Shown one piece after another: positions 1-12,537 of a stretch of DNA of 64,000 nucleotides (positions within the stretch are counted from its first letter, which is position 1; every line of letters begins with the position of its first letter). This DNA is from Gnetum montanum (lineage: Eukaryota > Streptophyta > Gnetopsida > Gnetales > Gnetaceae). The translations under genes and the position numbers were made by a program. The notes beneath the pieces were generated by a model, which was not told the DNA's origin, made no database searches, and saw only the letters and a program-made list of their open reading frames with translations. The DNA is taken from NCBI GenBank assembly GCA_015680685.1, contig MNCI01036530.1, forward strand, positions 168,610-232,609, given 5' to 3'.

Positions 1-625
1 ATAAACTTACCCAAAGTCTTACTTCCTACATTGAAGAAAGTAGAAAGTTCATGAGTGAAACAAGAAGAAGATTTTAGGACCTAATGAAGAATGAATTACC
101 ATCCCAACCTAAACCAAATCCAACATCTCAAAGGAAGGAAAAAAGAACAATTTCATTCTATCACTACTAGAAGTGGAAAAATGGTTGAGCCTAAATTCCA
201 AAAGAAGATTAGATTTTAAGAAATAGGAACACAAGAAGAAGTTAAACCACAAGTAGTAATTGAGGAAGAAAAAGATCAACCAATTAGAGAAAAAGAACAA
301 CCAATGCTCCCTAGACAAACAATTTTACCTCCTTTTCCTAAGTAATTGCAAGAGGACTTTACAACTAAAGCCCATATTGAAAAACTTTTTAGTGTATTAT
401 ATTTGCATATTCCCTTAGAAAACAAGTGGTAAAAGACACAACTCTCTATGCTAAGTACTTAAGGGAATTGTGCACTAGGAGAAGAAAAGGAAAGATTCCT
501 AAATAAGTTTATTTATTTGATAATCTTTCTTAACTTATAAAAAGTTAGGGATTCCCAAAATATTAAGATCTAGGAGTTCCTACCATACCAATTAAAGTAA
601 ATGGACAAATTATAGGAATTCCCTC
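1..625 (+). pseudogene. gag C-terminal remnant (Athila/Tat-type)
   Basis: At about 154-219 the plus strand reads SITTRSGKMVEPKFQKK, followed by a stop. TTRSGK followed by a charged, proline-rich linker is typical of the gag-protease junction of Athila/Tat elements. Further on, PPFPK and a block resembling the leucine-rich stretch before the protease (near 380-410) can be read. Several stops and frame changes make it non-functional. The capsid part lies left of the window. Confidence 0.6.
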
Positions 626-862
626 TTGGATTTAGGAGCTAGTATTAATATCATGCCATTAGAAATGACTAGATCAGTCGATTTTGAGGATATAAAAAGT
701 GTAGATATGATGATATCTTTGGTTAATGGTTCTGATGTAAAATCCATAAGAATAGTAGAAGATTTGATAATAGAGGTGGAAAGAGAAAAATACCCAATTG
801 ATTTTGTAATTTTGGAAGTGAAAGATCTAGATTACTTTTCCATCATACTAGGTAAACCTTAA
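626..862 (+). pseudogene. Retrotransposon aspartic protease (gypsy)
   Basis: A 78-codon open stretch begins MDLGASINIMP, where DLGAS is the active-site loop of Athila-type proteases (DTG/DSG in other families). It ends in FSIILGKP, matching the ILGRPFL block that closes the protease fold. The segment is therefore essentially one whole protease domain. In the live element it would process the gag-pol polyprotein. The Met at the start is internal to the polyprotein, not a true initiation site. It is flanked by stops on both sides. Confidence 0.75.
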
Positions 863-1289
863 TTAACCATAGCTGATATGGTAATAAACAATAGATATGA
901 CAAATTTACTTATCTTTTGGTAATCTTACATTCATGCTTAATATATACAATAAGGAAAAAGAGGAGTGATTAAACAAAGATTTGAAAGAAGCAAGAATGC
1001 TCTACACAATACCCACTTCAGCAATGTCATGAGATAGGGAAATATTGGTACTAAATAATTTTAAGGAAGGACCTTTAGATCCCTCCATAAAAGAGTAACA
1101 AGATTTCCTTCACAGGATTTTGAGTTTAGGATCAAGGAATATTGGGGAAACAATTCAACCTTCAAATAATGATTCCTTGGATCTTAGGAAATTATCTAGT
1201 ACCCTTAACTATATTTTCTAGATCATAATAAATAATTAATAATAAATTCCCAACTAACCTATGAGTAAGAAGCAAAGTTATTAGAAGTC

Positions 1290-2250
1290 TTACATAGAAG
1301 GTCTAAGGTATTTGCATGGAGTTATGAGGACCTTCATCAAGGAATCTCAACCAAAATCTACCAATATCATATCTATGTAGAATACAACATAAAAATACTA
1401 AGAATTCCCCCTAGATGAATTAATCCAGCTTTAAAAAAATTGTTAAAGATGAATTTCCAAAACTTTGAAAAGAAGGGATTATTTATCCAATAACATATAG
1501 CAAATTGATAAGTCTTATTACAGTAGTTCCAAAAAAGAGTGAAAAGTGGAGAGTTTGTGTGGATTATAGGAAACTAAACCAAAACACAAAGAAAGAAAAT
1601 TTTCCTTTACCTTATATAGATCAAATTTTAGAAAAAATCGAAGGGCATGAGTATTATTATTATTTTTGGTGGATTTAGTTGTTATAATCAAGTAGTCATT
1701 GCCCCTGAAGATCAACATAAAACAAATTTTGCATGCCCATATGGAACTTTTGCTTACCAATGGATGCCTTTTGGTCTCTATAATGCACCCGCTACCTTGC
1801 AAAGAGCTATGAAATTAGTATTCTTTGATATGTTATAAGATTATGTTGAAGTATTTGTGGATGATTTTTTGGTCTATGGAGATACTTTTGATGAAACATT
1901 ACAACATTTAGAATGTTTTTTGAATAGATGTATAGATAAGAAATTTAAAATTAAGTTGGAAAAAGAATCATTCAATGGTTACAGGTGGCATAGTATTAGG
2001 ACATGTTATTTCTAAGGACGAGATAAGGATAGACAAATAAAAAGTAAGAGTAATATCTACACTTCCAAATTCAACTAATTTAAAAACTCTTTGATCTTTT
2101 CTAGGACATGTTGGATATTATGGGCAATTTATCAAAGATTTTTCAAAAATTGGTAAACCTTTGTATATACTCCTAGAAAAAAATGTTCCTTTTGTATCGA
2201 CTAATAGTTTTCAAGAAGCATTCTTAGAATTAAAAAAACATGTAACTACC
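1290..2250 (+). pseudogene. Reverse transcriptase (gypsy), frameshifted
   Basis: Core motifs are recognisable over several frames: YGTFAYQWMPFGLYNAPATL near 1738-1797 (finger/palm block) and the catalytic FVDDFLVYGDTFDETL near 1854-1900, with both aspartates kept (FVDD at 1854-1865). The RNase H connection with a GHVGYYGQFIKDFSKI-like block follows near 2107-2155. A stop at 1836-1838 separates the finger block from the FVDD block, and other frameshifts precede it. It would copy element RNA into DNA in cytoplasmic particles. Motifs match Athila/Tat reverse transcriptases. Confidence 0.8.
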
Positions 2251-2254
2251 ATCC

Positions 2255-2700
2255 CTATGTTAAATGCACTTAATTGGGATTTCCCTTTTGATAATGTATG
2301 ATGCTAGTAATACTGCAATAGGGGTAATTCTAGGGCAATATATCAATAATAAGCCACGAGTTATTTATTATGTGTCTAAAAGTCTAAACCAGGTCCAAAT
2401 ACATTATACAACTACTGAAAAAGAACTATTAGCTATCGTATATGCTTTGGATAAATTTAGACATTATTTAATAGGATATAAAACTAGAGTTTATACTGAC
2501 CATTTAGCCATTAAGTTTTTAACTACCAAAAAATATAAAATGCAAGAACAATGAGATAGTGCCTATTACTCCAAGAATTTGGTCTTGACATATTAAATAA
2601 GAGAGGTTTAGAGAAATTAGTGGCTAATAATCTTTCTAGCCTAGAAATAATAGAAGAAAATAGAACACAAGGGGTCTTTCATAATGAATTTCCTAATGAA
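2255..2700 (+). pseudogene. RNase H domain (gypsy)
   Basis: A 96-codon open segment (2264-2554) reads YDASNTAIGVILGQ, then IYYVSKSLNQVQIHYTTTEK and FRHYLIGYKTRVYTDHLAI. These are the RNase H blocks with the DAS first catalytic Asp, the TTEKE Glu and the TDH Asp kept. The domain removes RNA from the RNA-DNA hybrid. The next block, ending the RNase H and holding the ADHLSR-like motif, continues in a degraded frame near 2600-2650 (LVANNLSSLE). The Met at 2264 is internal. Confidence 0.8.
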
Positions 2701-2769
2701 CAAATCTTTTCCATAAAGAAGGACCCATGGTTTGCTAATATAGCAAACTATCTAGCCACTATGAAAACC

Positions 2770-3930
2770 CCAACCCAATAAAGAAAGGAGGAAAAGAAAT
2801 CATTCGTACGAACCATCTCTAACTATATTTAGAATAGTTTGTACCTTTATAGAATATGTAAAGATAATCTAACAAGAAGATGTATAGCTAAGGATGAGCA
2901 ACAAGAAATCCTACATATGTGCTATGATGATCTTGGAGATGGCCATTTTGACAATAGTTGCACTACTGTAAAAATTTTGCAAAGTGGATTTTATTGGCCC
3001 TCAATTTTTAAAGATGCTAATAAGTATGTTCAAGAATGTGATAAATGTCAACATACGAGGGCCATAACTAAAAGGCAAGAAATTCCCTTGAATCAAATTT
3101 TAATAAATAAACCATTTAATGTATGGGGAATAGATTTTTTAGGACCATTTCCACCATCCAGTGGATGTCAATACATTTTGGTTTGCATGGACTATATCAC
3201 TAAATGGGTAGAAGAAAAAGCCACCCCAACTAATGATGTTAAGGTAGTCATAGCTTCTCTTAGAGAAAATATTTTAACATAGTTTGGAAGTCCACAAGAA
3301 ATCATTAGTGATCTAGGTACTCATTTTGTAAATAGAATAATGAAGAAATTCCTTAAGTCTTATGGAATCCAACATAAGATAGCTACTACCTATCATCCTC
3401 AAGCAAATGGTCAAGCTGAAAATGCTAATAGAATAATATTAAATATCTTTATTAAAAATGGTATATAATAAAAAGAAATACTACTAAAAAAATTAGACGA
3501 TGCACTTTGGGATTATAGAATTACATATAAATCAAGTTTAGGATATTCACCTTATCAATTGGCTTATCGTAAACAATTTTTATTGCTAGTAGAAATTAAA
3601 TGTCAATCTCTATGATTAGCACAACAATTTAATTTCAATGACAAAATAAACCATGTCAAGAATGACTCAAATAAATGAACTTGATGAAATATGACTTAAT
3701 GCTCTTAACAAGCAAAAAATTATAAAAACAAAAATGAAGAACTTACATGATAAGAAAATTTTCAAGAAAGACTTTTCCATAGGTGATAAATTTCTTTTGT
3801 ATAATATGCAATTACATAAATTTCTAGGTAAATTAACAACTAGATGGAAAGACTCATATCTAGTTGTGCAACCCCATGCTAATGGCAATGTTTTAATTTC
3901 ACCTATTGATGATTCCTAAACTACATTCTT
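2770..3930 (+). pseudogene. Integrase (gypsy), broken
   Basis: 2839-3282 is open for 147 codons. It has an HHCC zinc-binding module (H..H..CDKC; the block CGFYWP-like is QSGFYWPSIFKDA) and then VWGIDFLGPFPPSSG with the first catalytic Asp and ILVCMDYITKWVE. After a TAG at 3280-3282 the frame continues with ISDLGTHFVN (second Asp) and HPQANGQAENANR (catalytic Glu). 3734-3919 encodes the C-terminal block LYNMQLHKFLGKLTTRW, matching the GKLKSRWSGPF block of Athila/Tat integrases. It would insert the cDNA in the nucleus. Stops and a gap at 3480-3730 inactivate it. Confidence 0.82.
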
Positions 3931-5293
3931 AGTCAATGGACACAAACTTAAAATGTATTACTAACATCACATTAAGGAACCTGGAGAAGATGAATTAATA
4001 GAGCTAAGCAACCCAACCTATCCCAACGATGATATAACCAATGACAAAAATCCATTAGAAGTCCTAGCTTTGGATAGTAACCTTCAGAAAGACCCTTATG
4101 TAATATTATAATAAAATAATTTAGTCTACAAATTTTACCTTGAAAAATTTAGAGGACAAGAGAATTTTCTATTGTTAGTTGTTACTCTAAAGAATTTAGT
4201 AGCATCATGTTTGGAATGCAAAGGAGAAGGACAACTCCTGCTACCTTGAGTTTAGCAGATTTAAACCCAAAATCCATCTAAGGATGAGCCTTACAATCAA
4301 TTATTATTTTTTTTATAACATTTTATTTTATTCTACTTTCATGAACCATTGGGATAATCACCAAGTGGAATATTCAGCATTCATGACTGGTCCTAGTAAT
4401 AACCTTTTCAAGATGTTAATATGGAGAATAGGGTATGTCATGTTTGGAATAGCCATCAAAGCATTCTAGCATGAGAAATGTCATCAATTATTATAAGAGG
4501 CACCATTATATATCTATTTTTCCCCACAAGAACCTCATGATTAAATCAGGCCTTATAATTTTCAATTTAGTTTTAAAAAAACATCCAAATCTTTCTTTTT
4601 AAATAAGGTACCACAAGCACCTTCACTCATGAGCAAGGCCGCACTTCCACAAGAACCTTATAGTTGGAGCAATGCTCAAGGCTCATATTTATTCACATTC
4701 TACAAGAAACCTCCTTCTGTATGCAAAGCATTTTATGATGGATAATCTTCTTTTTATGTACTAATGTTCTCATGTTTCTTTTGTTTGGCTAGGATATGGC
4801 ATTGGTTTGATGGGTTGACTTATTTTACTTTGGTAATTTACTACTTCCCTTCATTTTTTTCCTATTTACTTTGGTAATTTACTACTTCCCTTAATTTACT
4901 ACTATCCTCCGTACTTGGTTGATTTTGTTCCTTATTTCATCATATTTTCTTTTTGTTTGTTGTTCCTCTTTTTTTATTCTTTCTTTTTTCTTCTCCTTTC
5001 ATTTTTCCTTTTCATGGTCATCTATTATGCCTGGTGGTACCTTTTGTGCAAGGGACATCCATGTGTTTTCCATCATGCCTTCCATAGGTGTTAGTGGTCG
5101 AGATCCCTACTATGGTGACCAATGATGGATACTAACACTTGTTTGACCCAAGGACTTTAATCCACTATCCATAATTGTGAATATATAAAATCCATGGTAC
5201 TTTTTGCTTTTGGTATATCCTTTGGCCATTCTTACTTTTTAATAACTTCTTTTTTCTATTTAACCTAGGTATGATACATACCCTAGTTTAATT
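3931..5293. other. Region between integrase and polypurine tract, no gene recognised
   Basis: In an Athila element this is where an env-like ORF can lie. I see only short unconnected open stretches. One (4919-5125) is hydrophobic because of T-rich codons, and I do not call it an envelope gene. A short direct duplication of a TTTGGTAATTTACTACTTCC-like unit lies near 4828-4892. Confidence 0.4.
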
Positions 5294-5327
5294 GGTGGGG
5301 GGGGATGCAAGGGAAGGGGTGGAGGAT
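5294..5327 (+). promoter_or_regulatory. Candidate polypurine tract
   Basis: Almost pure purine run containing eight consecutive G residues followed by AAGGGAAGGGG and GGAGGA. It lies downstream of the integrase on the coding strand, where the plus-strand primer for cDNA synthesis is expected. The 3' LTR that should start just after it was not delimited. Confidence 0.4.
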
Positions 5328-6649
5328 ACCCAATTAATAAAGGATAGGATAGTAGGGTATAACCAACATATAAGCTAATCCAAGAGCAAGTTAGGGAATG
5401 AGTTAGAAGCAAAAAATGCATCTCGAATCCTTAAATCATAGGAAAGGTTAAGACCTTGATTTTATAAGCCATTCTTGCACCTAATGAAGCAAACCTTGTG
5501 ACATGATGTTAAGCCCAATTAATCCTAGGAAGGGCCTTCAAACTAAGTTATATGTGGTCTCCTACCCAATTAATAAGAAATTATAATAAATAGAGGAATA
5601 AAAATATGTACATTATCTAGAAATAAATCATCATAATATCAATTAATATCACTTGTCTCAACTTAGAGAAAATAGCATAGGTCACACTATAAAAGGATAT
5701 CAAAATATCAACATCTATAGAAGCCTAAAAAACATGGGAATGAGTTTTATTGAAGAGGACCAAGGGGCTGATTTCTCACTATAAGATAAATTGAGGTATG
5801 TAGATTCTAGTGATATAGTTTGATATGATTGATATGAAACTTAGATTTTCAATACAAATTTTGATTTAACTGATCTAAATTGATATGGATATATCAACCT
5901 ATATTGATTAGTTTGATCTAGCTCAAACATGATTAAATTTTGGCTGAAATATTGCATCTAAACAACGTAGCTTCGATACAAATTGATATGTTTATTAGAC
6001 ATTTCAATTCATATAGCCTAGATCAACTAAGATCAATATGTCTGATATTTTTCCAAGCTCCTCGAGTATTATCAATGCAATCACAATAATAATTGATATG
6101 TTCATAACATGAATTTGTTATATATCAATCCATATCGATGGGTCCATAAAGTTCAACCTAAAATGCTTTGGTTCCTTTCAAACTTGCAATAAGTATCAAC
6201 ATTGTTAAAATTCAAAAAAAAATAGGTTCATGAGTAAGGTGGCAGCTTTGCAATATAAAAGCCACCACCACAACCAGAAACATTATACATTTTATTTGGT
6301 ACATGGGTAGTGCAATTTAGGACTCTAGCCTTCAAAGAGTAGGACCTCAATTTTACCTTGAATCTCTATCATAGCACCCATCTAGGAGGGACCACAACTA
6401 TTAGTGGTGTCTGGTTGCCACATGAACCCCCACTCTTCCCTTCACGATGAACTAGCAAGAAGAATTACCATTGTTTTTGGGGTTTCTCCCAAATCATGAA
6501 AGTGATGTAATATTGTTTCTTTTAATTATTTTGTCATTAGCGCAGCTATCCATTATAAAATGGCTAAATCCACTAGCGCCAAACAGTAGGTACAAGTGCA
6601 TATGGGATTTAGTAAGGACACTATCGATAATTTTTTTTTGTTAAATATT
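5328..6649. other. Non-coding repeat-derived sequence
   Basis: No coding signal. Between about 5820 and 6130 a short motif close to AATTGATATG recurs many times with irregular spacing. It could be a decayed satellite-like or LTR segment. I cannot assign it. Confidence 0.3.
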
Positions 6650-7260
6650 TTAGTTATTTTGTAGGTGCCAAGGAATGAATGGCTAAAGATGGCTTTGTGG
6701 CATCATGAATCCAACTACATCATGAAGCCCATCTAATAAAGGTCAACCCTCTAGAACATTACTTAGTATATTCCATTTGGAAGGCAAGGGTGAAGGTCAT
6801 GATGGTCAAGTTGCAAGAGTGGTTTGGACTACCAACTTGGGGGGAAGACATTTTTAAGCCAAAGATGGGCACAGAGGAGAAGTATGATCTCTTCTACTAA
6901 TTTATTGAAGAGACCAATAATAGTAGGCTTTAGGCACAAGGTTTGTATTTCATGAACCTCTGGATTGGACATTAGGTAATGGCAAGGATTATCATCATCA
7001 ACATTCTTCCTTCCACTCACATCACCTATGTGCTTAGCCCTATACTCCATGGTATCAAGGCATTGAAGTACACAGAGGAAGCAAATTTTCCTTACCTCCC
7101 AATTAGGTATCTCATTTATCATTACAAAAATGATGCCTTAAAATTATGTTTTCCATTCCTTATTTCATCAATCCTTTGTAAGTGTGAAGTCCCTTAGGTA
7201 CAGATGGGAATAAAGGTGCACCTCTCCATTCTCAAGGACACCTTTGCCCTTTGAAAATTT
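6650..7260 (+). pseudogene. Remnant of a plant-transposon ORF (transposase_32 / Athila ORF1-like)
   Basis: Plus-strand frame with scattered TAG/TAA stops: KARVKVMMVKLQEWFGLP near 6785-6838, then MARIIIINILPSTHITYVL, LPIRYLIYHYKNDALKLCFP and FLISSILCKCEVP ending near 7196. The last block resembles the LPYGxLLTRIFxHFxVP block of the putative plant transposon protein domain that accompanies Athila/Tat-type elements. This is a family impression from motif memory, not a search result. The clear protein-like composition shows it is a decayed coding region. Confidence 0.4.
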
Positions 7261-8640
7261 ACATGAAGTTTGGCCTATTCATAAAAGAATCCCAGTTCTT
7301 CATTGGTGCCAGAGGCTAGTGAATTCCATGGATTTGGGGATGAAGTTCAATCCTAGCTATAAAAGCTTCAATCCATATAGAGGGAGATCCTCATAGTGCT
7401 TCAGAAGGTTAGGTGAACCATCACCACCATGAAAAAAATGGTGGCGAACATTGGAAAACATGTCCACCCTTAGATCCATGATGATGATGAAGGGGTAGAA
7501 CCTTCTCATTTTGAGGAAGATATGAAAGTGGAAGTAGGCTCCAAGGCTTAATGCAATCCTCAAATTTAATTTAATTTTGTTAACTCATGCTTGTGTAAAC
7601 ATTATGGATGGTGGAGAAGTTTAATTTTATATTATTATATTGATACTGGATAATTAGTATGTGTGTTCTTTTTTTTGTTGAATATATACAAGTTTATATG
7701 TATTAAATTTTTTATGGCTAATAAGATATTTAGTAATATCATAAGCATAATTCTATTTTTAGTTGAGCATGTATATTAATGTTTTTCTTTTTACTTTTAT
7801 TGATTTTGCCTTTGTCGCAAGGCACTAGCCAAAGGCTAGTTGGCAACTATGTTAAACCCTAAATTGCTTCATATTTTAACATTATAAACTAACATTTTCA
7901 TTTTTTTTACTATTTTTATATATCAAAGATAATTGATTCTAGTAATTTAAATTGATAAGTACTAATTTCTTTCTAAGCTTCTATATCATAGGAAATCGCA
8001 GTAGTAATGAAGATTAATATCGATTATATGGATTCACATGGAGGTGGTGATATAGATCGATAGCATGAGTTTCAGTAGAGAAAGACTTGAAAAGAATTTA
8101 AGATATTAATTTGTATAGAAAGGGATGATTCGTATTGACAATCGAGGATAACAAAATCAACAATCCACTTTGATGAAGATTTGAAATGACAATCAATACT
8201 AAAAATAGTTATTTTTATAGATAATTGTAAATTCCTTTTAAGTATAAATAAAAGTCTCAAACTATTTATTGGGAAATATGAGGACTCAAGAGTGAACCCA
8301 CACCAAATTGAATCCTCTTTTGTATTAATACTTTTAAGGAGGACTATTGATGCTTTGTGACAATCAACAATCATTGATATATGAAGGTTGTGAGTTGTTG
8401 CTTTTTGACACCTCCTTTGTAATCTTCTATATTTATGATAAATTTTTATAACTTCAATTTGGTTTAATTAGCTATTTTCATCTTTGAACTTAATGTTAAA
8501 AGTAAAGGTGAAGCTTGGTTAATTTTACTTATGAGTGACAGTCATAAGTGTGGCATTTTCAATTGAACTCAACTCTAATTGTTATTCATCTTGTTGATAT
8601 TTTTTTTACTTTGAACCATTTCTCCATGGATACAAATCGT
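7261..8640. other. No gene seen
   Basis: AT-rich sequence with no supported coding region. It contains one perfect small hairpin, ACTAGCC-AAA-GGCTAGT, at 7824-7840. Codon-like composition continues weakly to about 7560 on the plus strand and may be the tail of the preceding ORF. Confidence 0.3.
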
Positions 8641-8649
8641 GAGTCAGTT

Positions 8650-8960
8650 ACAAACAAGGTGAAATCTGTACAACAAAGATAAGTATTATGGTAACCCAAC
8701 ACCAAACTTTGCCTAGCTTGTCAGGTATCCTTACCTCATCAATCTACTAATTCATTAGAGAGGCATCCCTATTCCGAAGATGCCTTTGCTTAAAGGCAAG
8801 ACAAACCTTGGGGAGTATGTAGAGAAGAGAAGCTCCTCCCATGTAGATGAAGTGGGACCTAGCACCAAGCCACCTTCATCACAAAATAAGATATCAACAT
8901 CATCATCCAAGGCCTCTCCTTAGTTGAGAAGGTCCACATATGGTACACAACATTAAAAAT
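8650..8960 (+). pseudogene. Unassigned coding-like segment
   Basis: One plus-strand frame reads a protein-like string with a few TAG stops, including IPKMPLLKGKTNLGEYVEKR (about 8768-8827) followed by a Ser/Pro-rich tail. It may be the C-terminal part of the ORF at 6650-7260, separated by later sequence. I do not recognise a family. Confidence 0.3.
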
Positions 8961-9241
8961 TGTGATTAATGATATTAAATATGATAAATTTTATCCCACA
9001 GGAATTCTTATTGTATTTAATATGATTAATTAGGATGATATGTTAAATTAGTTTTCTTAACTTGCCCATAGGGATTAAGAAAAGGAATATAATTTAATTG
9101 TTTCATCATAAGGATATATGAATCTATTTGAATTAAAATTTATCCCATAGGTAATTTTATGTCATTTGATTCATATTTTTCATGATTTACATTGGCAAAC
9201 ATGTCTTATGGTATTTTAACCTCAAATTTAGTGACATAAGC

Positions 9242-10075
9242 ATGTTTAATTATGTAATTGTACAACCTGTAAGCTACTCTGATTTTAAATGTAACATTCC
9301 TAAATTAAAGGGTAATAATTATGAGGTATGGAAGGAAAGAATTCTTCTTCATTTAGGTTGGATGGGCATTGATTATGCTATCTATAAGGATGAACCACCT
9401 ATCGTTATAGTAATCAACCATCCAGATGATATTGGTAATTATGAAAAATGGAAGCAATCTAATTGCCTCTATGTCATGTTCATAAAAACCAAGATCTCGG
9501 TTCGTATGTGTGGTCCACTAAAATAGTATGACAGTGTGTGTGCTTTGTTAAAGGCCATTGATGAACAATTTGAGTCATCAAACAAGGCATTGGCTAGCAC
9601 CTTGATAATGAATTTCTCATCCATGAAGCTCACTGAAATTCATGGTGTGCATGAGCACATCATGAAAATGAGGGATATAGCGGCTCAACTCAAAACACTT
9701 GAGGTTGGGATGTTAGAATCTTTCCTTATGCACTATATCTTAAACATGCTCCCACCATAGTACGAACCCTTTAAGATTTTGTATAACACACATAAGGACA
9801 AATGGTCAATCAATGAACTAATGATCATGTGTGTCCAAGAAGAGGGAAGACTTGTTATGAAAGCGATAGAGAGTGTGTATCTGGCTACAAAAGGAAAGAA
9901 TAAAGAACAAGCCAAAGGCAAGTGGAAGGTCAAATTGCCTGCACAAGCTAATATTATGAAGGAATCTAGATGTTTTTTCTACAAAAAGAAAGGGCACATA
10001 AAGAAGGATTATTCTAAATATCAAAAATGTCTTGAAAAGAAAGCTACTCGACTCTTACTTATTTGTTTTAAATAT
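9242..10075 (+). pseudogene. copia gag
   Basis: The Met at 9242 (MFNYVIVQPV) is chosen because it fits the usual start of this gag family; upstream codons belong to no known motif. Blocks in order: IPKLKGNNYEVWKERILLHL, a UBN2-type gag core continuing at 9536-9760 (IDEQFESSNKALAST, MKLTEIHGVHEHIMKMRDIA), LPP-stop-YEPFKI at 9758-9760 where the family has LPPQY, then HKDKWSINELM. The zinc knuckle near 9970-10025 has lost two cysteines: CFFYKKKGHIKKDYSKYQKC carries Tyr where C-x2-C and the last Cys are expected. It would form the particle and bind element RNA. Confidence 0.8.
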
Positions 10076-11590
10076 AATATGGTTGATTTTGGCCATGACA
10101 CATGGTGGATTGATTCTAGTTCTACAATCCATGTTACCAATTCCTTGCAAGGGGTGATAAACCTAAGGAAACTAGTGGAAAGTGAGTCATGCATCTATTC
10201 AAGAAATAAAATGTGCTCACATGTGGAGGCAATTAAAACATGAAAATTAGTTTTTAGCAATGGTTTTATTTTAGAATTGGAAAAGACATTTTATAGTCCA
10301 ATTTTTTCAAGGAATTTAATTTTTTTTTCAAGGCTTGTATCATTGGGATTTTCCTTTAATTTTTCAGACATAATATTCAGTTTATATTATAGATATGAAC
10401 TTATTGGAAGTGGTACATTGATAGATGGTCTTTTCAAAATTAATTTACAAAATGAAACTTCTTATACTTCTATGCATGTTCATGCTAGCATTAAGAGATG
10501 TGTTATGAATGATGAATCCTCTATGTTGTGGCATCGTAGATTAGGACATATCTCTATTGAGAGAATAAATAGATTAGTAAATGATGGAGTATTTAGTACT
10601 ATAGATTTTACTAACTTTGACACTTGTGTGGACTATATAAAGGGAAAGCAGACCAATTTATCAAAGAAATATGCCAAGAGGAGTTCAAACATATTAGAGA
10701 TCATACATATAAATATTTGTAGTCTAGATATGGATGCATGTGATCAAAAAGCATTTCATTACCTTTATTACTCACAATATATGTATCTCTACCTGCTTCA
10801 TAATAAGAGCAAAGCTTTAGATGCCTTTAAGGTGTTTAAGGTTGAAGTAGAGAAACAATGTGATAAGCAAATAAAGTTAGTAAGATCTGATAGAGGTGGT
10901 GAATACTATGGTAGATATATTGATGATGGATAAGCACCTAGTCCATTTGTTAAGTTTCTTCAAGAGCATGGAATTGTTGCCTAGTACACTATGCCTAGTT
11001 CTCCAAACTAGAATGGTGTGGTAAAAAGAAGAAACCAAACATTATTGAACATGGTGCAAAGTATGCTTAGTAGCTCCAAGCTTCCTAAGTCCTTGTGGAC
11101 TGAAGGTCTCAAGATAGTAGTGCATATATTAAACTAAGTTCCAACCAAGGCTATCTCAAAGACACCATTTGAATTATGGAAAGGTTGGAAACCAAGTTTG
11201 CAACATATACACGTTTGGGGATGCCCATCTAAAGTAAGAGTCTATAATCCACAAGAAAAGAAGCTAGATCCATGGACCATAAGTGGGTGTTTCATTGGAT
11301 ATATTTAATGGTCTAAGGGATACAGATTTTATTTGGCATCACATACTACTAGGTTTGTAAAATCAAGGAATGGTAAATTTCTTGAGAATGACTTGATTAG
11401 TGGGAGCAATAGATCTTGGAATATTGTTCCTAAGATAGATCATACAAATGCTCAGCCCATCACTTCAAATGATAGACTGATTATTTTGCATAATATGCCT
11501 GGAGCACAAATGCATAATGAACAACAACCAATCATTGAAGTTCCAGAAACTACTGATCAAGAAGTAGTAGATCTAGTTGAACAATAGATA
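10076..11590 (+). pseudogene. copia protease and integrase
   Basis: Protease: TWWIDSSSTIHVTNS (about 10099-10143) is the active-site block, with DSG changed to DSS, so likely inactive. GAG-pre-integrase: MLWHRRLGHISIERINRLV and CVDYIKGKQTNLSKKY near 10522-10670; the second Cys of the HHCC module is Tyr. Integrase core: IKLVRSDRGGEYYGRY near 10874-10921 with the catalytic Asp. After a stop the frame continues with A-stop-YTMP and N-stop-NGVVKRR (10982 and 11009), where the family has Gln. The C-terminal block KTPFELWKGWKPSLQHIHVW follows near 11160-11219. Multiple stops mean no product. Confidence 0.8.
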
Positions 11591-11689
11591 CTAGAACCTA
11601 TTGAATAGCCTATTGAACATCATGATCCTCAAGAGAATGATGAACCAACATTAAGAAAATCTACTAGAGTAAGTTCATCAATGATTCCT

Positions 11690-12537
11690 AGTGAGTATAT
11701 GGTGTATCTATAGGAGTCTAACTACAACATAGGAGCCAAAAATGATCCTGACACGTTTTCACAAGCCATGAGTTGTAAGGAATCTAACTTGTGGTATGAT
11801 GCCATGAAAGATGAGATGAACTCTATGTCATACAATGGAGTCTCGGATCTTGTCAAGTTTCCTAATGGTATTAAAGCCGTTGGATGAAAATGGATCTTCA
11901 AGACTAAGAAAGACTCATTGGACAACATTGAAAGATATAAGGCCAGACTTGTCTCTAAAGGGTTCACTCAGAAAGAGGAAATAGATTAAAAGGAGACTTT
12001 TTCTCCTATATCTAAGAAGGACTCCCTTCATGTTATCATGGCATTGGTTGCCCAATTTGATCTTGAATTACATCAAATGGATGTGAAAATAGCATTCCTT
12101 AATGGTGATCTATAGGAAGAGGTTTATATGAAACAACCTAAAGGATTTTTCTCTAGTGATGGTGAGCAACTGGTATGCAAGCTCAAGAAATCCATATATG
12201 GATTGAAATAGGCCTCCCATCAATTTTACTTAAAATTCCATGATATCATCACTTCATTTGGTTTTGAAGAAAACATCATGGATCAATGTATATACCAGAA
12301 GGTCAGTGAGAGCAAAATTTGTTTCCTTGTTCTATATGTGGATGATATCCTTCTTGTAATCAATAATAGTGGATTTCTATATGAGGTGAAACATTTTCTC
12401 TCTAAGAATTTTGACATGAAGGATCTAGGTAAGGCATCTTATGTCATTGGCATTTAGATCCATAGGGACAAATCTAGATGTATTCTAGGACTATCACAGG
12501 AAACCTATATCAATAAATTTTTAGAGAGGTTTCAGAT
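11690..12537 (+). pseudogene. copia reverse transcriptase, N-terminal part
   Basis: Blocks in order: SNLWYDAMKDEMNSM, KWIFKTKKDSLDNIERYKAR, LVSKGFTQKE, FDLELHQMDVKIAFLNGDL, EVYMKQPKGF, CKLKKSIYGLK-stop-AS, CLVLYVDDILLVI-like with intact YVDD near 12335-12352, NFDMKDLGKASYVIGI and YINKFLERFQ. Stops: TGA 11884, TAA near 11988, TAG at 12114, 12209 and 12456. The frame is interrupted at 12538 by the solo LTR and resumes at 13382. Confidence 0.85.

Larger units (their letters stand above)
1..5330 (+). mobile_element. Decayed Athila/Tat-type Ty3/gypsy retrotransposon, 5' truncated by the window edge
   Basis: Plus-strand domains occur in the order gag tail, aspartic protease, reverse transcriptase, RNase H, integrase, integrase C-terminus. 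This is the gypsy order (integrase last). The gag tail has a TTRSGK motif, the protease a DLGASIN active site, and the integrase a VWGIDFLGPFPP block, a combination known from the Athila/Tat branch. All domains are broken by frameshifts and stops, so the copy is dead. The left LTR lies outside the window, and no right LTR could be delimited after the purine tract near 5294. Family assignment rests on motif recall, not on a search. Confidence 0.85.

Noticed and set aside
4919-5125. Hydrophobic ORF that could be taken for an env-like membrane protein
   Set aside because: Its hydrophobicity comes from T-rich simple sequence. No signal peptide, cysteines or second ORF piece support an envelope gene.
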